The notes: a model not told the origin generated them from the letters alone. Positions 30,825 through 42,013 are shown, counted from the first letter of the stretch. The stretch: 64,000 nucleotides of DNA from Branchipolynoe longqiensis (GCA_030323885.1 CM059200.1:3231729-3295728); one strand, 5' to 3'. Made by a program: numbers and translations.

Positions 30825-30920
30825 ATGGCAGCACTATAAAGTCGCCATGAGTGCGTACTGTCACAAATCGGTACCCGTCCTGATATGACCTTAGATGTTG
30901 CTAGAAGGTAAGACAACAAA
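30825..30920 (+). mobile_element. SINE-A tail fragment
   Basis: GGCAGCACTATAAAGTCGCC to GATGTTGCTAGAAGGTAAG, plus strand. Confidence 0.8.
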
Positions 30921-31182
30921 CAAACATCCATTCAGCTCCCACCATTCACTGTCTTTTGTAGGTCTTGGGTATCGGCGTGTGCGTGTGCGCGTGCGCGTGT
31001 GCGTATGTGTGCGCGTGCGCGTGTGTGTGCACTGGTGCCATTTAAAAGTAATTTGTCCAATTCTGGAGTAGACTTTCACATGGCCTACTCTAAGAAGGCT
31101 TTTCGATCCACTATTACCACCATCACAATTACTATTAGATTCATCGTCGTCATCATAATCATTCTAATCAGGATCATCATTA

Positions 31183-31245
31183 TTAAAGTCGCACAGACCG
31201 ATGGTTTTGAGTTAGTGCCATTAGGTTTTCTGAGATTTCTAGTCC
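31183..31245. mobile_element. MITE M1 end fragment
   Basis: TTA then AAGTCGCACAGACCGATGG and TTTTGAGTTAGTGCCATTAG match one M1 terminus; truncated. Confidence 0.6.
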
Positions 31246-31485
31246 GGTGATGTTCGGGCGTGATAAGTATCAAAATGTATTAAAATGTGTCAAAATGTTG
31301 CGATATTGGGTGAAAGTCCGCCCGACAAACGGACATGAGACGGACATGAAACGTACATGAACGGATAGCTAATGGACGATAAGCGGACTAAACTGACGTA
31401 AATCAACAACACACCTTCTGTAAATGCAATGAAATATCCTTGGAAGGATGCAGCCCACACTGACTTAGTGACTGTCATGAGAGCA

Positions 31486-32015
31486 GCGACGGGCTGGTAA
31501 CCAGCATCTGTGATGGGTTGGTAACCAGCATCACGATGGGCTGATAACCAGCATCAGCGATGGGCTGGTAACCAGCATCAGCAAAGGGCTGGTAACCATC
31601 GATGGGCTGGTAACCAGCGTCACGACGGGCTGGTAACCAGTGTCACAACGGGCTGGTAACCAGTGTCAGCGATGGGCTGGTAAACAGCATCAGCGATGCG
31701 CTGGTAACCAGCAACTGCGATGGACTGGTAACCAGCATCAGCGATGGACTGGTAACCAGCATCACGATGGGCTGGTAACCAGCATCACCACGGGCTGGTA
31801 ACCAGCATCAGCGATGGGCTGGTAACCAGCGTCATGACGGGCTGGTAACCAGCATTATGACGGGCTGGTAACCAGTGTCACGATGGGCTGGTAACCAGCA
31901 TCATGATGGGCTGGTAGTCAGCATCATGACGGGCTGGTTACCAGCATCATGATGGGCTGGTAACCAGCATCACAATGGGCTGGTGACCAGCATCATGACG
32001 GGCTGGTAACCAGGG
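31486..32015. repeat. 24-bp minisatellite with near-palindromic core
   Basis: About 22 units of GATGGGCTGGTAACCAGCAT plus CAGC or CAC. GCTGGTAACCAGC is self-complementary except for the central base, so each unit can form a hairpin. A lone unit is seen at 30762-30785. Confidence 0.9.
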
Positions 32016-32380
32016 TCAGCCCCCCTCCCCCACCTCCACCTGGTGAGAGCGGCCATTCAATGTCAGTCAATACTTTATCGCCGCCTCCAGCCGCCTCTAG
32101 TCGCCTCTAGTCGGCACCTCGGAGCCGGCGCCCGCAGGCATTAGATTTAGAGCACAAGCAGGTGGCAGGCTGGTTCACATTCCTACCGCGAGGGGACGCC
32201 ACTGTTCCCGACTATCAACCTCCCAGCACCTCCCGCGCGGGGAGCAGACGCCCTTCCCACTCGGCCATTCCGTCCGGTGAGAGCTGCCGGATTTAGGTAG
32301 GCTGTACTCAGAATAAAGGTGTTGTTGTAAATTATACTCAATATAAAGATGGTGTTATAAGTTGTACTCAGTATGCATAG
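32016..32380. other. unassigned GC-rich DNA
   Basis: GC-rich and apparently single-copy (CGCCTCTAGTCG duplicated locally at about 32090-32115). No ORF of note. Confidence 0.4.
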
Positions 32381-32439
32381 TGAGTGCAGGGTGAGTGAGT
32401 GGTGAGTAGGTCATGAGTGCATGGTGGGTGAGCATTGAG

Positions 32440-33342
32440 TGGTGCGAAGTGGTCATTCCGTGGTCAGTGAGGCTGTGCTCAGTCTGCGGTCAGTGAGGCG
32501 GCACTCAGTCTGTGGTCAGTGAGGCTGTGCTCATTCCGTGGTCAGTGAGGCTGTGCTCAGTCCGCGGTCAGTGAGGCTGCGCTCAGTCTGCGGTCAGTGA
32601 GGCTGTGCTCAGTCTGCGGTCAGTGAGGCTGCGCTCAGTCTGTGGTCAGTGAAGCTGCGCTCAGTCTGTGGTCAGTGAGGCTGCGCTCAGTCTGTGGTCA
32701 GTGAGGCTGTGCTCAGGCTGTGGTCAGTGAGGCTGAGCTCAGTCTGCGGTCAGTGAGGCTGTGCTCAGTCCGCGGTCAGTGAGGCTGTGCTCATTCCGCG
32801 GTCAGTGAGGCTGTGCTCAGTCCACGGTCAGTGAGGCTGCGCTCAGTCCGCGGTCAGTGAGGCTGCGCTCAATTTGCGGTCAGTGAGGCTGCGCTCAGTC
32901 TGTGGTCAGTGAGGCTGCGCTCAGTCTGTGGTCAGTGAGGCTGTGCTCAGGTTGTGGTCAGTGAGGCTACACTCAGTCTGCGGTCAGTGAGGCTGTGCTC
33001 ATTCCGCGGTCAGTAAGGTTGTGCTCAGTCCGCGGTCAGTGAGGCTGTGCTCAGTCCACGGTCAGTGAGGCTGCGCTCAGTCTGTGGTCAGTGAGGCTGC
33101 GCTCAGTCTGTGGTCAGTGAGGCTGTGCTCAGTCTGCGGTCAGTGAGGCTGTGCTCATTCCGTGGTCAGTGAGGCTGTGCTCAGTCTGCGGTCAGTGAGG
33201 CTGTGCTCAGTGAGGCTGCGCTCAGTGAGGCTGTGCTCATTCCGTGGTCAGTGAGGCTGTGCTTAGTCTGTGGTCAGTGAGGCTGCGCTCAGTCTGCGGT
33301 CAGTGAGGCTGTGCTCAGTCTGCGGTCAGTGAGGCTGGTTCC
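32440..33342. repeat. 26-bp minisatellite
   Basis: About 34 units of GGTCAGTGAGGCTGTGCTCA and GTCTGC. Variation is mostly CpG/TpG type (TGCGGT/TGTGGT, GTGCTC/GCGCTC), consistent with methylated-CpG decay. Confidence 0.95.
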
Positions 33343-33344
33343 TG

Positions 33345-33590
33345 CCTGAGGCTCCCACTCACAAACAGACCAGTGCAGCTGGTTATTGTAAGCTACTGTC
33401 CCTTCCGGGCAACTCACCTAAGGACCAGCTCACTGGGTGACTCTGTATGCGGTTAATGTGACCAAGTGGGATATTAAAGTAAGTCATGGTGCTAGTGAAG
33501 CAGCACTATAAAGCTGCCATCAGTGCGCACTTCCACAACCAAAAACCCATCCTGATACCACCTGCTGCTACTAGTGCTAGAGTTGTGATC
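33345..33590 (+). mobile_element. SINE-A body fragment, degraded
   Basis: From about 33440: GTGGGATATTAAAGTAAGTC, GCAGCACTATAAAGCTGCC and CCCATCCTGATACC. The part before 33440 is unassigned. Confidence 0.55.
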
Positions 33591-33591
33591 G

Positions 33592-33629
33592 ATCAATCAA
33601 TCAATCAATCAGACATGCCAACACTCAGC

Positions 33630-33663
<34 letters not shown>

Positions 33664-33664
33664 G
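33592..33664. repeat. (ATCA)n microsatellite, two blocks
   Basis: AATCAATCAATCAATC-type runs at 33592-33610 and 33638-33664 separated by a short spacer. Confidence 0.9.
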
Positions 33665-33737
33665 AGATGCCAACGTCCTCATTCCTGCTAACAATTATGA
33701 AGAATTTGTGTTTGCCAGCAGATTCTCCCTTTTCTCT

Positions 33738-34022
33738 ACCGGGCATTGTGGCCTAATCGGTAGAACGCGGGCCTCATGTGCAGATGACTTTAAAATTGAG
33801 ACTTGTCACTTCCTAGCCTGGCGCTCGGCATTAATCGGATAGGGCCAGGACTCGTTGGCTGAGCATCAGGATAATGTGACTGAGTGGGATCTCAGCTCAT
33901 GGTGCTGGCGACCTGGTCTTCCAGTGGGGCAGCACTATAAAGTCACCATGAGTGCACACTGTCACAAGTCGGTACCCGTCCTGGTATGGCCATAGATGTT
34001 GCTAGGAAGTAAAACAACAAAC
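33738..34022 (+). mobile_element. SINE-A, near full-length with head
   Basis: Head CCGGGCATTGTGGCCTAATC and GGTAGAACGCGGGCCTC (box A) but the box B part is deleted; the body and tail follow to GCTAGGAAGTAAAACAAC. Confidence 0.85.
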
Positions 34023-34276
34023 AAACAAAAACAGCTGTTGTTGCGCAAAGCAGTCGGCGAGCCTGTAGTGCGACGCGCCCTCACACTTGGCGCCACTGTC
34101 CACTGCCATGCGCGTCACTCTCCGCCCGGGGCGCGCGCGTGCGCTGGGCGGCCAGTGTCCGGTAGTGCGGGGGGAGAGTGTGCGGCGGTTGGCCACTGCT
34201 CCAGACTCGGTGTCTGCCGAGTGTCTGGCCTCGCGCCATGTCCCGCTTGGCCAGAGACCCGCTAGGTGGAGTGGGG
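34023..34276. other. unassigned CpG-rich DNA
   Basis: GC-rich with many CpG dinucleotides. An open frame (34087-34584) begins here but continues into the G-rich repeat and is not credible. Confidence 0.35.
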
Positions 34277-34680
34277 AGGTGGAGGGGGAGAGGGAGGAGG
34301 AGGGGGTTAGGGTTGAGGAGGTGAGGCAAGGGGAAGGGGGAGGGGGAGGGGGAGGGGGAGGGGGAGGGGGAGAGGAGGGAGGGGAGTGGGGAGGGGGGAG
34401 GGGGAAGGGGGAGGGGGAGGGGGCGAGGGGGGAGGGGGACAGGGGGGAGGGGGAAGGGGAGGGGGAGGGGGAAGGGGAGAGGGGAGGGGGGCGAGGGGAG
34501 AGGAGGGAGAGGAGGGGGAGGGGGAGAGGGAGAGGGAGGGGAGAGGGAGGGGGAGAGGGAGAGGGGAAGGAGAAGGAAGAATGAAGAGGGAAGGGGAGGG
34601 GAGGGGAGGGGAGGGGAGGGGAGGGGAGGGTAGGGGAGGGGAGGGGAGGGAGGGAGAGGGGAGGGGAGGGAGAGGGGGGA
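34277..34680. repeat. G-rich purine tract (GGGGGA)n and (GGGGA)n
   Basis: Almost pure purine on the plus strand, with units of 5-6 bp. Capable of triplex or quadruplex formation. Gly/Glu/Arg open frames are artefacts. Confidence 0.95.
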
Positions 34681-34984
34681 TCACGAAGTGTTCACCGATT
34701 AACACAAATACAAAATAACACGGCTGATAATTAGTGATCCAGTGTTATTATCGCTCAGCTCATTCAGACACAGGCCTTGTATGCTTAAAGGCTGCATTCC
34801 ATATACGCGTAATGCGTAATGCGAATGCGAATGCGAATGCGACAAAAAAAATCGAAATGCCTTGAAACCTATGAGCTACATTCCATATACGCGTAATGCG
34901 AATCCGAATGCGAATAAAATCCATTATCCCATCGCTCCATGTAGCGATCGGTGCGTAATGCGTAATGTGTAAAGGTGCTGCGAA

Positions 34985-35460
34985 TAGAAAAGCATCAGTT
35001 GCATTTGTCCATTGATATAAGGCTGGAGGAGGCGACTGATAATTATGGACAGCCAGGACAAGGTGGTGCAAACAGAAAAGCATCAGTCGCATTTGTCCAT
35101 TGATATAAGCCTGGAGGAGGCGACTGATAATTACGGTCTTCATGAGAAATATGAAGAATGGGACGGTGCAAACATGTAGGTTTATGCGGCGGACCTGTTA
35201 GGAAGCAGTCTGCAAGGTGGTGCGAATAGAAAATCATCAGTCGCATTTGTCCATTGATATAAGGCTGGAGGAGGCGACTGATAATTACGGACAGCCGGGA
35301 CAAGGTGGTGCGAACAGAAAAGCATCAGTCGCATTTGTCCATTGATATAAGGCTGGAGGAGGCGACTGATAATTACGGTCTTCATGAGAAATATGAAGAA
35401 TGGGACGGTGCAAACATGTAGGTTTATGCGGCGGACCTGTTAGGAAGCAGTCTTCATATT
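34985..35460. repeat. tandem duplication inside the fold-back element
   Basis: GCATTTGTCCATTGATATAA followed by GGAGGAGGCGACTGATAATT occurs four times (about 35001, 35091, 35243, 35333), arranged as two larger units containing GGTCTTCATGAGAAATATGA. Confidence 0.85.
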
Positions 35461-35520
35461 TGGGACGGTCCTAACATCCCTCGAAGCAAGCTAAACTGAG
35501 CCATATTTGGACCGTCCCAT

Positions 35521-36184
35521 TCTGTGTGTGTGTGTCTGTGTGTGTGTCTGTGTTGTGTCTCTGTGTCTGTGTGTGTGTCTGTGTGTGTGTCTGTGTGTGT
35601 GTCTGTGTGTGTGTCTCTGTGTGTGTCTCTGTGTGTGTGCCTCTGTGTTGTGTCTCTGTGTGTGTCTGTGTCTCTGTGTCTTTGTGTCTCTGTTGCTGTG
35701 TAAATGTCTGTGTGTGTATCTCTGTGTCTCTGTGTGTGTCTCTGTGTTGCTGTGTGTGTCTGTGTGTGTCTCTGTGTGTCTGTGTGTGTCTGTGTGTGTG
35801 TCTCTGTGTCTGTGTGTATGTCTCTGTGTGTGTGTCTGTGTGTGTGTCTGTGTGTGTGTGTCTGTGTGTGTGTGTCTCTGTTGTGTCTCTGTGTCTATGT
35901 GTGTGTCTCTGTGTGTCTGTGTGTGTATATGTGTCTGTGTGTGTCTCTTTGCCAGAGACACAGAGACACAGACACACACATAGAGACACACACAGAGACA
36001 CAGAGTCAGACACACACACAGACACAGACAGAGACACACACAGAGACACGGAGACACAGACACACACATAGAGACACACACAGAGACACAGAGTCACACA
36101 CACACACAGACAGAGACACACACAGAGACACGGAGACACAGACACACACATAGAGACACACACAGAGACACAGAGTCACACACA
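35521..36184. repeat. mirror TG-rich / CA-rich microsatellite (inverted arms)
   Basis: 35521-35950 is built of TGTGTGTCTGTGTC words; 35955-36184 is built of the complementary GACACAGAGACACA words. The junction (CTTTGCCAGAGACAC) is the symmetry centre. Open frames with CVSVCV or THTDTH are artefacts. Confidence 0.95.
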
Positions 36185-36354
36185 CTTTTTATATACTTTT
36201 TATATACTTCACTGCATAACGAATAACGCATAACGCAATACGCATTACGCGTATATGGAATGCTGGCATTCGCATAACGCATAACGCGTAACGCATAACG
36301 CATTACGCGTATATGGAATCCTAGCTTTATTCTATCGGGATGTACTCAGCAGCT

Positions 36355-36647
36355 TATACCCCAGTCACACTACTGCTTGCGACCACTTTGCGACCACAAA
36401 AACGGGGTGGTCGCAAAGACGTCCAAAAGTGGTCGTAAAGTAGTCACGAAGTGGCCCTCAGTGGTAACCGATATCCATTTTGGTCTGAAGGAGGGTACAG
36501 CTACTGCAAAAAAGCAAAACTCCTTGCGATAAAAATGGTCACCCAGAGGTCAGCGACCATTGCTTTGGTCACAAGGAGGTGGCTTCTTTGGTTCAACGTG
36601 GTCGCAAAGTGGTCGCAAGCCCTAGCAAAAAAAAGAATGGGGCTTAG
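36355..36647. mobile_element. TIR element M3 (GACCACTTTGCGACC ends)
   Basis: Left TACCCCAGTCACACTACTGC TTGCGACCAC and right GTGGTCGCAAAGTGGTCGCA. A related copy is at 56556-56851. The right terminus here is decayed (GAATGGGGCTTA). Confidence 0.65.
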
Positions 36648-37767
36648 AGTTGCATGTTCCGATAAAATATAATTTTGTCAAAATCAAAAGAACTACCTAC
36701 ATTTTATACTATATATCCAACTTAAGCCCTGTTCACACGGGGAATGTAAATCGATTCATAGAAAGCGACTTGCCTAGTTCGCCTCACATTTCTCGTGTGA
36801 ACGGGTGTCTGATGCGGATTAGGGCTGATTCGACTCATGTGATGCGGATCGTGTAGACCACCTAAGCGAGGTAGTCTACGTGAGGCGATTTCTCTGATTC
36901 GATTTATTTTGCCCGTGTGGACGCACTGAGGCGGATTAAGCACCTCACACGCATGTGCAGTCGAGACCTTAGTTTGTTGACTTTCCGGTCGATCAGAAGC
37001 GCATATTATATAATTTAATTAATGAAATCGCTATCTACGCACAGATATTTTTTTCATCATTTATTTTTAGGGTTTCACTGCCCAGCAGAAGTTTTGACCG
37101 TTCCAAACCAATACTTTTCAGTCATTACATATGTAGGTCGAACCCACACTCTCTGGTGCCGGCGTTGTCAAACCCAAAATGGCGCTGGTTAGTCCTGACT
37201 TGCTCATGCGCAGCATTCGATTTCCGGCCCAAGTACTGCCCGTGTGAACGGGCGCCTAATTCACCTCACCTGATTCGATTTGTCTAGTTCGCCTCGCATT
37301 TTGCCCGTGTGAACAGGGCTTTAGATACTAGTGCATTAACTGATGATTCGGTACAGCATATACAGAATAATCTGTGAATTTATAACCCCATTCCTTTGGA
37401 CACTCACTTTGAGACAGCCATTAAACAGGTAGACCGCTAACCAATTAGGTCAATCTCGTGACCTTATTAGTCCTGCCCTCATTCCCAGGACTATATATGG
37501 CATTGGTCAGGTTCCAGACTACCTACACATTAATAGGTCATTCCTCATCAGATGACCATCGTGAGATGTGAATCTGGGCCACAACAACAAGACTTTTGAC
37601 AAGTTTGCCAACATGATTTTGGGGTCTTTCAGCTCAAATTTCTCCAAAATTATACATTTTTCATCAAAATGACTCCGGAATAATAAATAGTAGGTCATAA
37701 TAGTCAATCTGATATATTTATCTACAAAATGATGCAAGAATTAGAAAGCCATCGGACTAGGTAACGT
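36648..37767. mobile_element. MITE M1 copy split by a Harbinger-like MITE
   Basis: AGTTGCATGTTCCGATAAA at the left, CCATCGGACTAGGTAACG at the right. The middle is interrupted at the conserved CCAACTTAGATACT by the 596-bp element at 36725-37320. Apart from that, the order of M1 landmarks is preserved. Confidence 0.75.
36722..37323. mobile_element. PIF/Harbinger-like MITE with TTA duplication
   Basis: Starts AGCCCTGTTCACACGGG and ends with its perfect inverse CCCGTGTGAACAGGGCT. TTA is duplicated at 36722-36724 and 37321-37323. The empty site is known from other M1 copies (AACTTAGATAC), so the duplication is certain. Inside are further partial inverse copies of GTTCGCCTC and CGTGTGAAC, but no transposase. 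Class assigned from duplication and terminus type. Confidence 0.9.
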
Positions 37768-38017
37768 TAGGGCGGGTGAGTGTCGGGGCTGAGTGTGGAG
37801 TTCAGTTGCTGGTCGGCGTCGTGTTAGTACAGTGGCGTGTCACCCGTTCGCGGCGGACTGAGGGGTGGGGGTGGGGGTGGGGTGGGGGGGGGGGAGTTGT
37901 CATGCCGACCAGCACAGACGTCCAACTGATCCCCGTCACATAATCGCCGTTAACTTTAGCCAACATTGCTCCGTTGTGCTAACTCAGAACCCACATATAA
38001 CATACAAAAATGATTAT
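37768..38017. other. unassigned DNA with G run
   Basis: GGGTGGGGGTGG-type stretch at 37861-37896; no gene. Confidence 0.4.
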
Positions 38018-38076
38018 GTTGGTTGGGTGTCGGGAGTTTTACGTCCTGGCAACATCTAAGATCATATCAGGACCGA
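38018..38076 (-). mobile_element. SINE-A 3' tail fragment
   Basis: GGAGTTTTACGTCCTGGCAA then CATCTAAGATCATATCAGGA; only the tail. Confidence 0.8.
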
Positions 38077-38164
38077 GTAATTATGTGTTCAACCTCCCCT
38101 GGACCTGGGGGTTGGGCTCCTAGTCCTAGATTACTTTTTTCTCTCCACCACAGAATGGACGTGT

Positions 38165-39137
38165 GTGCGTATGTGTCAATATGCATACACACATGTGTCA
38201 ATATGCATACACACATGTGTCAATATGCATATACACATGTGTCAATATGCATATACAGATGTGTCAATATGCATACACACATGTGTCAATATGCATACAC
38301 ACATGTGTCAATATGCATATACACATGTGTCAATATGCATACACACATGTGTCAATATGCATACACACATGTGTCAATATGCATATACACATGTGTCAAT
38401 ATGCATATACACATGTGTCAATATGCATACACACATGTGTCAATATGCATATACACATGTGTCAATATGCATATACACATGTGTCAATATGCATACACAC
38501 ATGTGTCAATATGCATACACACATGTGTCAATATGCATATACACATGTGTCAATATGCATATACACATGTGTCAATATGCATATACACATGTGTCAATAT
38601 GCATACACACATGTGTCAATATGCATATACACATGTGTCAATATGCATATACACATGTGTCAATATGCATAGACACATGTGTCAATATGCATATACACAT
38701 GTGTCAATATGCATACACACATGTGTCAATATGCATATACACATGTGTCAATATGCATACACACATGTGTCAATATGCATAACACATGTGTCAATATGCA
38801 TAACATTGTCAATATGCATATACACATGTGTCAATATGCATATACACATGTGTCAATATGCAATCAATTGCATACACACATGTGTCAATATGCATATACA
38901 CATGTGTCAATATGCATACACACATGTGTCAATATGCATACACACATGTGTCAATATGCATATACACATGTGTCAATATGCATATACACATGTGTCAATA
39001 TGCATATCCACATGTGTCAATATGCATATACACATGTGTCAATATGCATATACACATGTGTCAATATGCATAGACACATGTGTCAATATGCATAGACACA
39101 TGTGTCAATATGCATATACACATGTGTCAATATGCAC
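38165..39137. repeat. 22-bp satellite of two palindromes
   Basis: About 44 units. Each unit is ATATGCATAT, ACACATGTGT and CA; both decamers are perfect palindromes, and common variants keep the ACACATGTGT part. The period of 22 leaves all three frames open, giving spurious 381-, 205- and 169-residue frames. Irregular units occur at 38780-38870. Confidence 0.95.
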
Positions 39138-39418
39138 TCAAAGGAGTTTGTTGACAGTCACTCATTAAATATGCATACACATATAACGAGAGCTTATGGA
39201 AATATATTTGACTCATAAATATGCATGAACATACACCGAGTTTGTGAACACACATTCGAGTGATAGATCGCTGAATAAATTTTGAATTTTTATTGTGAAG
39301 ATTTTTATTGGTCGGGACATTCTTCAAAATTGTGGGACAGGTCTAACGGCCATAATAATTGTAAGTAAATAACCCCCCAAACAAGATTCTATATACACAA
39401 ATACTTTAGAATAAGTGA
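39138..39418. other. unassigned AT-rich DNA
   Basis: Decayed TATGCAT words near 39165 and 39220 suggest old edge units of the 22-bp array; otherwise nothing recognised. Confidence 0.45.
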
Positions 39419-40575
39419 GTGATAGAAACAATACCTTGGTAGAGGCAACCTTACTAAAAACTATTGAAATATTTTACCACAGGTCAGCCATAGAAGCAAT
39501 ACCTTGGCAGAGACAACCTTAATATAAACTATTGAAATACTTTACCACAGGTCAGCCATAGAAGCAATACCTTGGCAGAGACAACCTTAATATAAACTAT
39601 TGAAATACTTTAGCACAGGTCAGCCATAGAAGCAATACCTTGGCAGAGACAACCTTAATATAAACTATTGAAATACTTTAGCACAGGTCAGCCATAGAAG
39701 CAATACCTTGGCAGAGACAACCTTAATATAAACTATTGAAATACTTTACCACAGGTCAGCCATAGAAGCAATACCTTGGCAGAGACAACCTTAATATAAA
39801 CTATTGAAATACTTTAGCACAGGTCAGCCATAGAAGCAATACCTTGGCAGAGACAACCTTAATATAAACTATTGAAATACTTTACCACAGGTCAGCCATA
39901 GAAGCAATACCTTGGCAGAGACAACCTTAATATAAACTATTGAAATACTTTACCACAGGTCAGCCATAGAAGCAATACCTTGCAGAGACAACCTTAATAT
40001 AAACTATTGAAATACTTTAGCACAGGTCAGCCATAGAAGCAATACCTTGGCAGAGACAACCTTAATATAAACTATTGAATACTTTACCACAGGTCAGCCA
40101 TAGAAGCAATACCTTGGCAGAGACAACCTTAATATAAACTATTGAAATACTTTAGCACAGGTCAGCCATAGAAGCAATACCTTGGCAGAGACAACCTTAA
40201 TATAAACTATTGAAATACTTTACCACAGGTCAGCCATAGAAGCAATACCTTGGTAGAGACGACCTTAATATAAACTATTGAATTACTTTTGCACAGGTCA
40301 GCCATAGAAGCAATACCTTGGCAGAGACAACCATAATATAAACTATTGAAATACTTTACCACAGGTCAGCAATAGAAGCAATACCTTGGCAGAGACAACC
40401 CTAATATAAACTATTGAATTACTTTACCACAGGTCAGCCATAGAAGCAATACCTTGGTAGAGACAACCCTAATATAAACTATTGAAATACTTTACCACAG
40501 GTCAGCCATAGAAGCAATACCTTGGTAGAGACAACCCTAATATAAACTATTGAAGCGCTTTTGAATAGGTCAGTT
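39419..40575. repeat. 68-bp satellite
   Basis: About 17 units of GGTCAGCCATAGAAGCAATA, CCTTGGCAGAGACAACCTTA and ATATAAACTATTGAAATACT. Middle units are nearly identical, with a TTACCAC/TTAGCAC variant alternating irregularly. Outer units are diverged, as expected for central homogenisation. Confidence 0.95.
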
Positions 40576-40616
40576 GCAGCTATGTAAATCATTTAGTGCA
40601 CGTCAGCTGTACAATA

Positions 40617-40845
40617 TGTAGATAAAAGATTCACCCGGTACTTGTAGTACACGGATGAACGACAACGTAGTCTAAATACGGGCGAAAATAGATTTAGCAT
40701 GGAACATGAAGTAGAAACTGTGGTTCCATGATCAAATGGCTACAGATATTGGCACAGATTTGGTGAAATGGGAGAGAATGCAAAAAGACAAGATGGCAGC
40801 CAGAGAACGCCATCTATTTCACTTTTAAATTGCATTAAAGTATAT
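40617..40845. mobile_element. left half of the 9-bp-duplication TIR element
   Basis: TAGATAAAAGATTCACCCGG to AACGCCATCTATTTCACTTT matches 378-600. The right end is missing. Confidence 0.75.
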
Positions 40846-41320
40846 GTTTTATTATATTTTCCAATGACATATGAGGAACTAGAAAATGAGTAGGGTTAAC
40901 CATATATTGGTTATATATTTCTCTGAAACAAGTGTCTGTGGCACATTTTGGCAGTTTAATATTTAGAACTAGAATTAATAATGGTGATGTGGATATCAGC
41001 CTTATAGTGACTGATGGTTTTGTCTGGAATTGTATGTTTCTGAGCCCAAACTGTTTAACTATGGCTAGTTCTGTCTTAGCTATATTCATCAGATCATTAT
41101 ATTGGATGTGTGCATACATGTTTATGCCAAATTGTTATGTATCTCTATTAATTTTGAATAAAATGGCGATTTTGCCCTACACGTATCGGCAAACTCAATG
41201 GCCATACACCTTTGCTTTGCTCCCAACGCCCTTTTCAGCGAATGCGCAGTCGGAACCGTGATGTAGTCTATTCCGGTGAAACAATTATTCATCCACGACA
41301 ACAAAGTTTTGTTTCTTCAT
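40846..41320. other. unassigned AT-rich DNA with an M2 core edge
   Basis: ATTAATTTTGAATAAAATGG and CACGTATCGGCAAACTCAAT (41145-41200) match the edge of the M2 core in inverse orientation. Open frames at 40835-41261 are not protein-like. Confidence 0.45.
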
Positions 41321-41324
41321 TTGT

Positions 41325-41630
41325 TATTTTCTGTCCTAGCAACATCTAAGGTCATATCAGGGCGGGTACCAACTTGTGACTGTGTGCACTCATGGTGACT
41401 TTATAGTGCTGCCCCACTGGGAAACCAGCCTACTGGCACCATGACCCGATATCCCTCCCAGTCACATTATCCTGACACAGAGCCAACCAGTCCATGCCCT
41501 ATCCTATTAATGCCGAGCGCTAGGCTAGGAAGCAACAAGTATCAATTTTAGAAATCATTGCTTTGACTCGACCGGAAACCGAACAACACAGGAATCCTGC
41601 GCTCTACCGATTCGGCCACCATGTCCGGTT
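41325..41630 (-). mobile_element. SINE-A, near full-length
   Basis: Tail CTGTCCTAGCAACATCTAAG through the body to GACTCGACCGGAAACCGAAC and head GCTCTACCGATTCGGCCACC. Confidence 0.9.
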
Positions 41631-41642
41631 TGAGACTGGACT

Positions 41643-41705
41643 GTTGGTTGGTTGTTGGGAGTTTCACGTCCTTGCAACATCTAAGGTCATACCAGGTCGG
41701 GTGTT
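41643..41705 (-). mobile_element. SINE-A 3' tail fragment
   Basis: GGTTGGTTGTTGGGAGTTTC then CAACATCTAAGGTCATACC; a second copy immediately after the full one. Confidence 0.8.
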
Positions 41706-42013
41706 GGTCGCAGACCCCAGCCCCGAGTACAGCAGGGTCTGGTTAAACGAGACTGAATCCATGCCATGACAGTCATCATCAACAAGCCACTGGACCATGC
41801 ATAATACAGTGGGCTTCCAGCAGACGAATCAGGCCAAGGCAAAAAGGAGCCATGTCCTGGGAACAGCTCTCGTTTGTAATAGTAGTGGCCTTAATGTTTC
41901 CCACTGAGATTCACTGGCCTGCCATCACAGTTCCTTTGTTTAAAAAAAGAATAATAAATAAAAATAATGAAATCTATCATTTTTAAATGTCTCATGTATA
42001 TATATATCGAGAA
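41706..42013. other. unassigned DNA
   Basis: No gene or repeat recognised apart from a short TA run at 42000-42008. Confidence 0.4.

Larger units (their letters stand above)
34786..36329. mobile_element. fold-back element with duplicated ends and microsatellite hairpin core
   Basis: ATTCCATATACGCGTAATGC occurs at 34796 and 34880. Its inverse GCATTACGCGTATATGGAAT occurs at 36242 and 36300. Each end therefore carries two copies. TTA lies next to AAGGCTGC on the left, and TTA follows AGCT on the right, a possible TTA target duplication. Inside are a tandem duplication of about 240 bp (35040-35450) and TG-rich then CA-rich arrays that are mutual inverses. No ORF. Confidence 0.75.

Noticed and set aside
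34087..34584. 165-codon gene starting in CpG-rich DNA
   Set aside because: Two thirds are Gly/Glu/Arg from the G-rich tract; no upstream signals.
34277..34680. Telomeric repeat
   Set aside because: Units are GGGGGA or GGGGA, not TTAGGG or another known telomere motif, and are internal.
38023..39168. 381-codon frame of CVNMHTHMCQYAYTHVSI repeats
   Set aside because: A 22-bp period lacking stops in all frames gives three overlapping versions of the same peptide.
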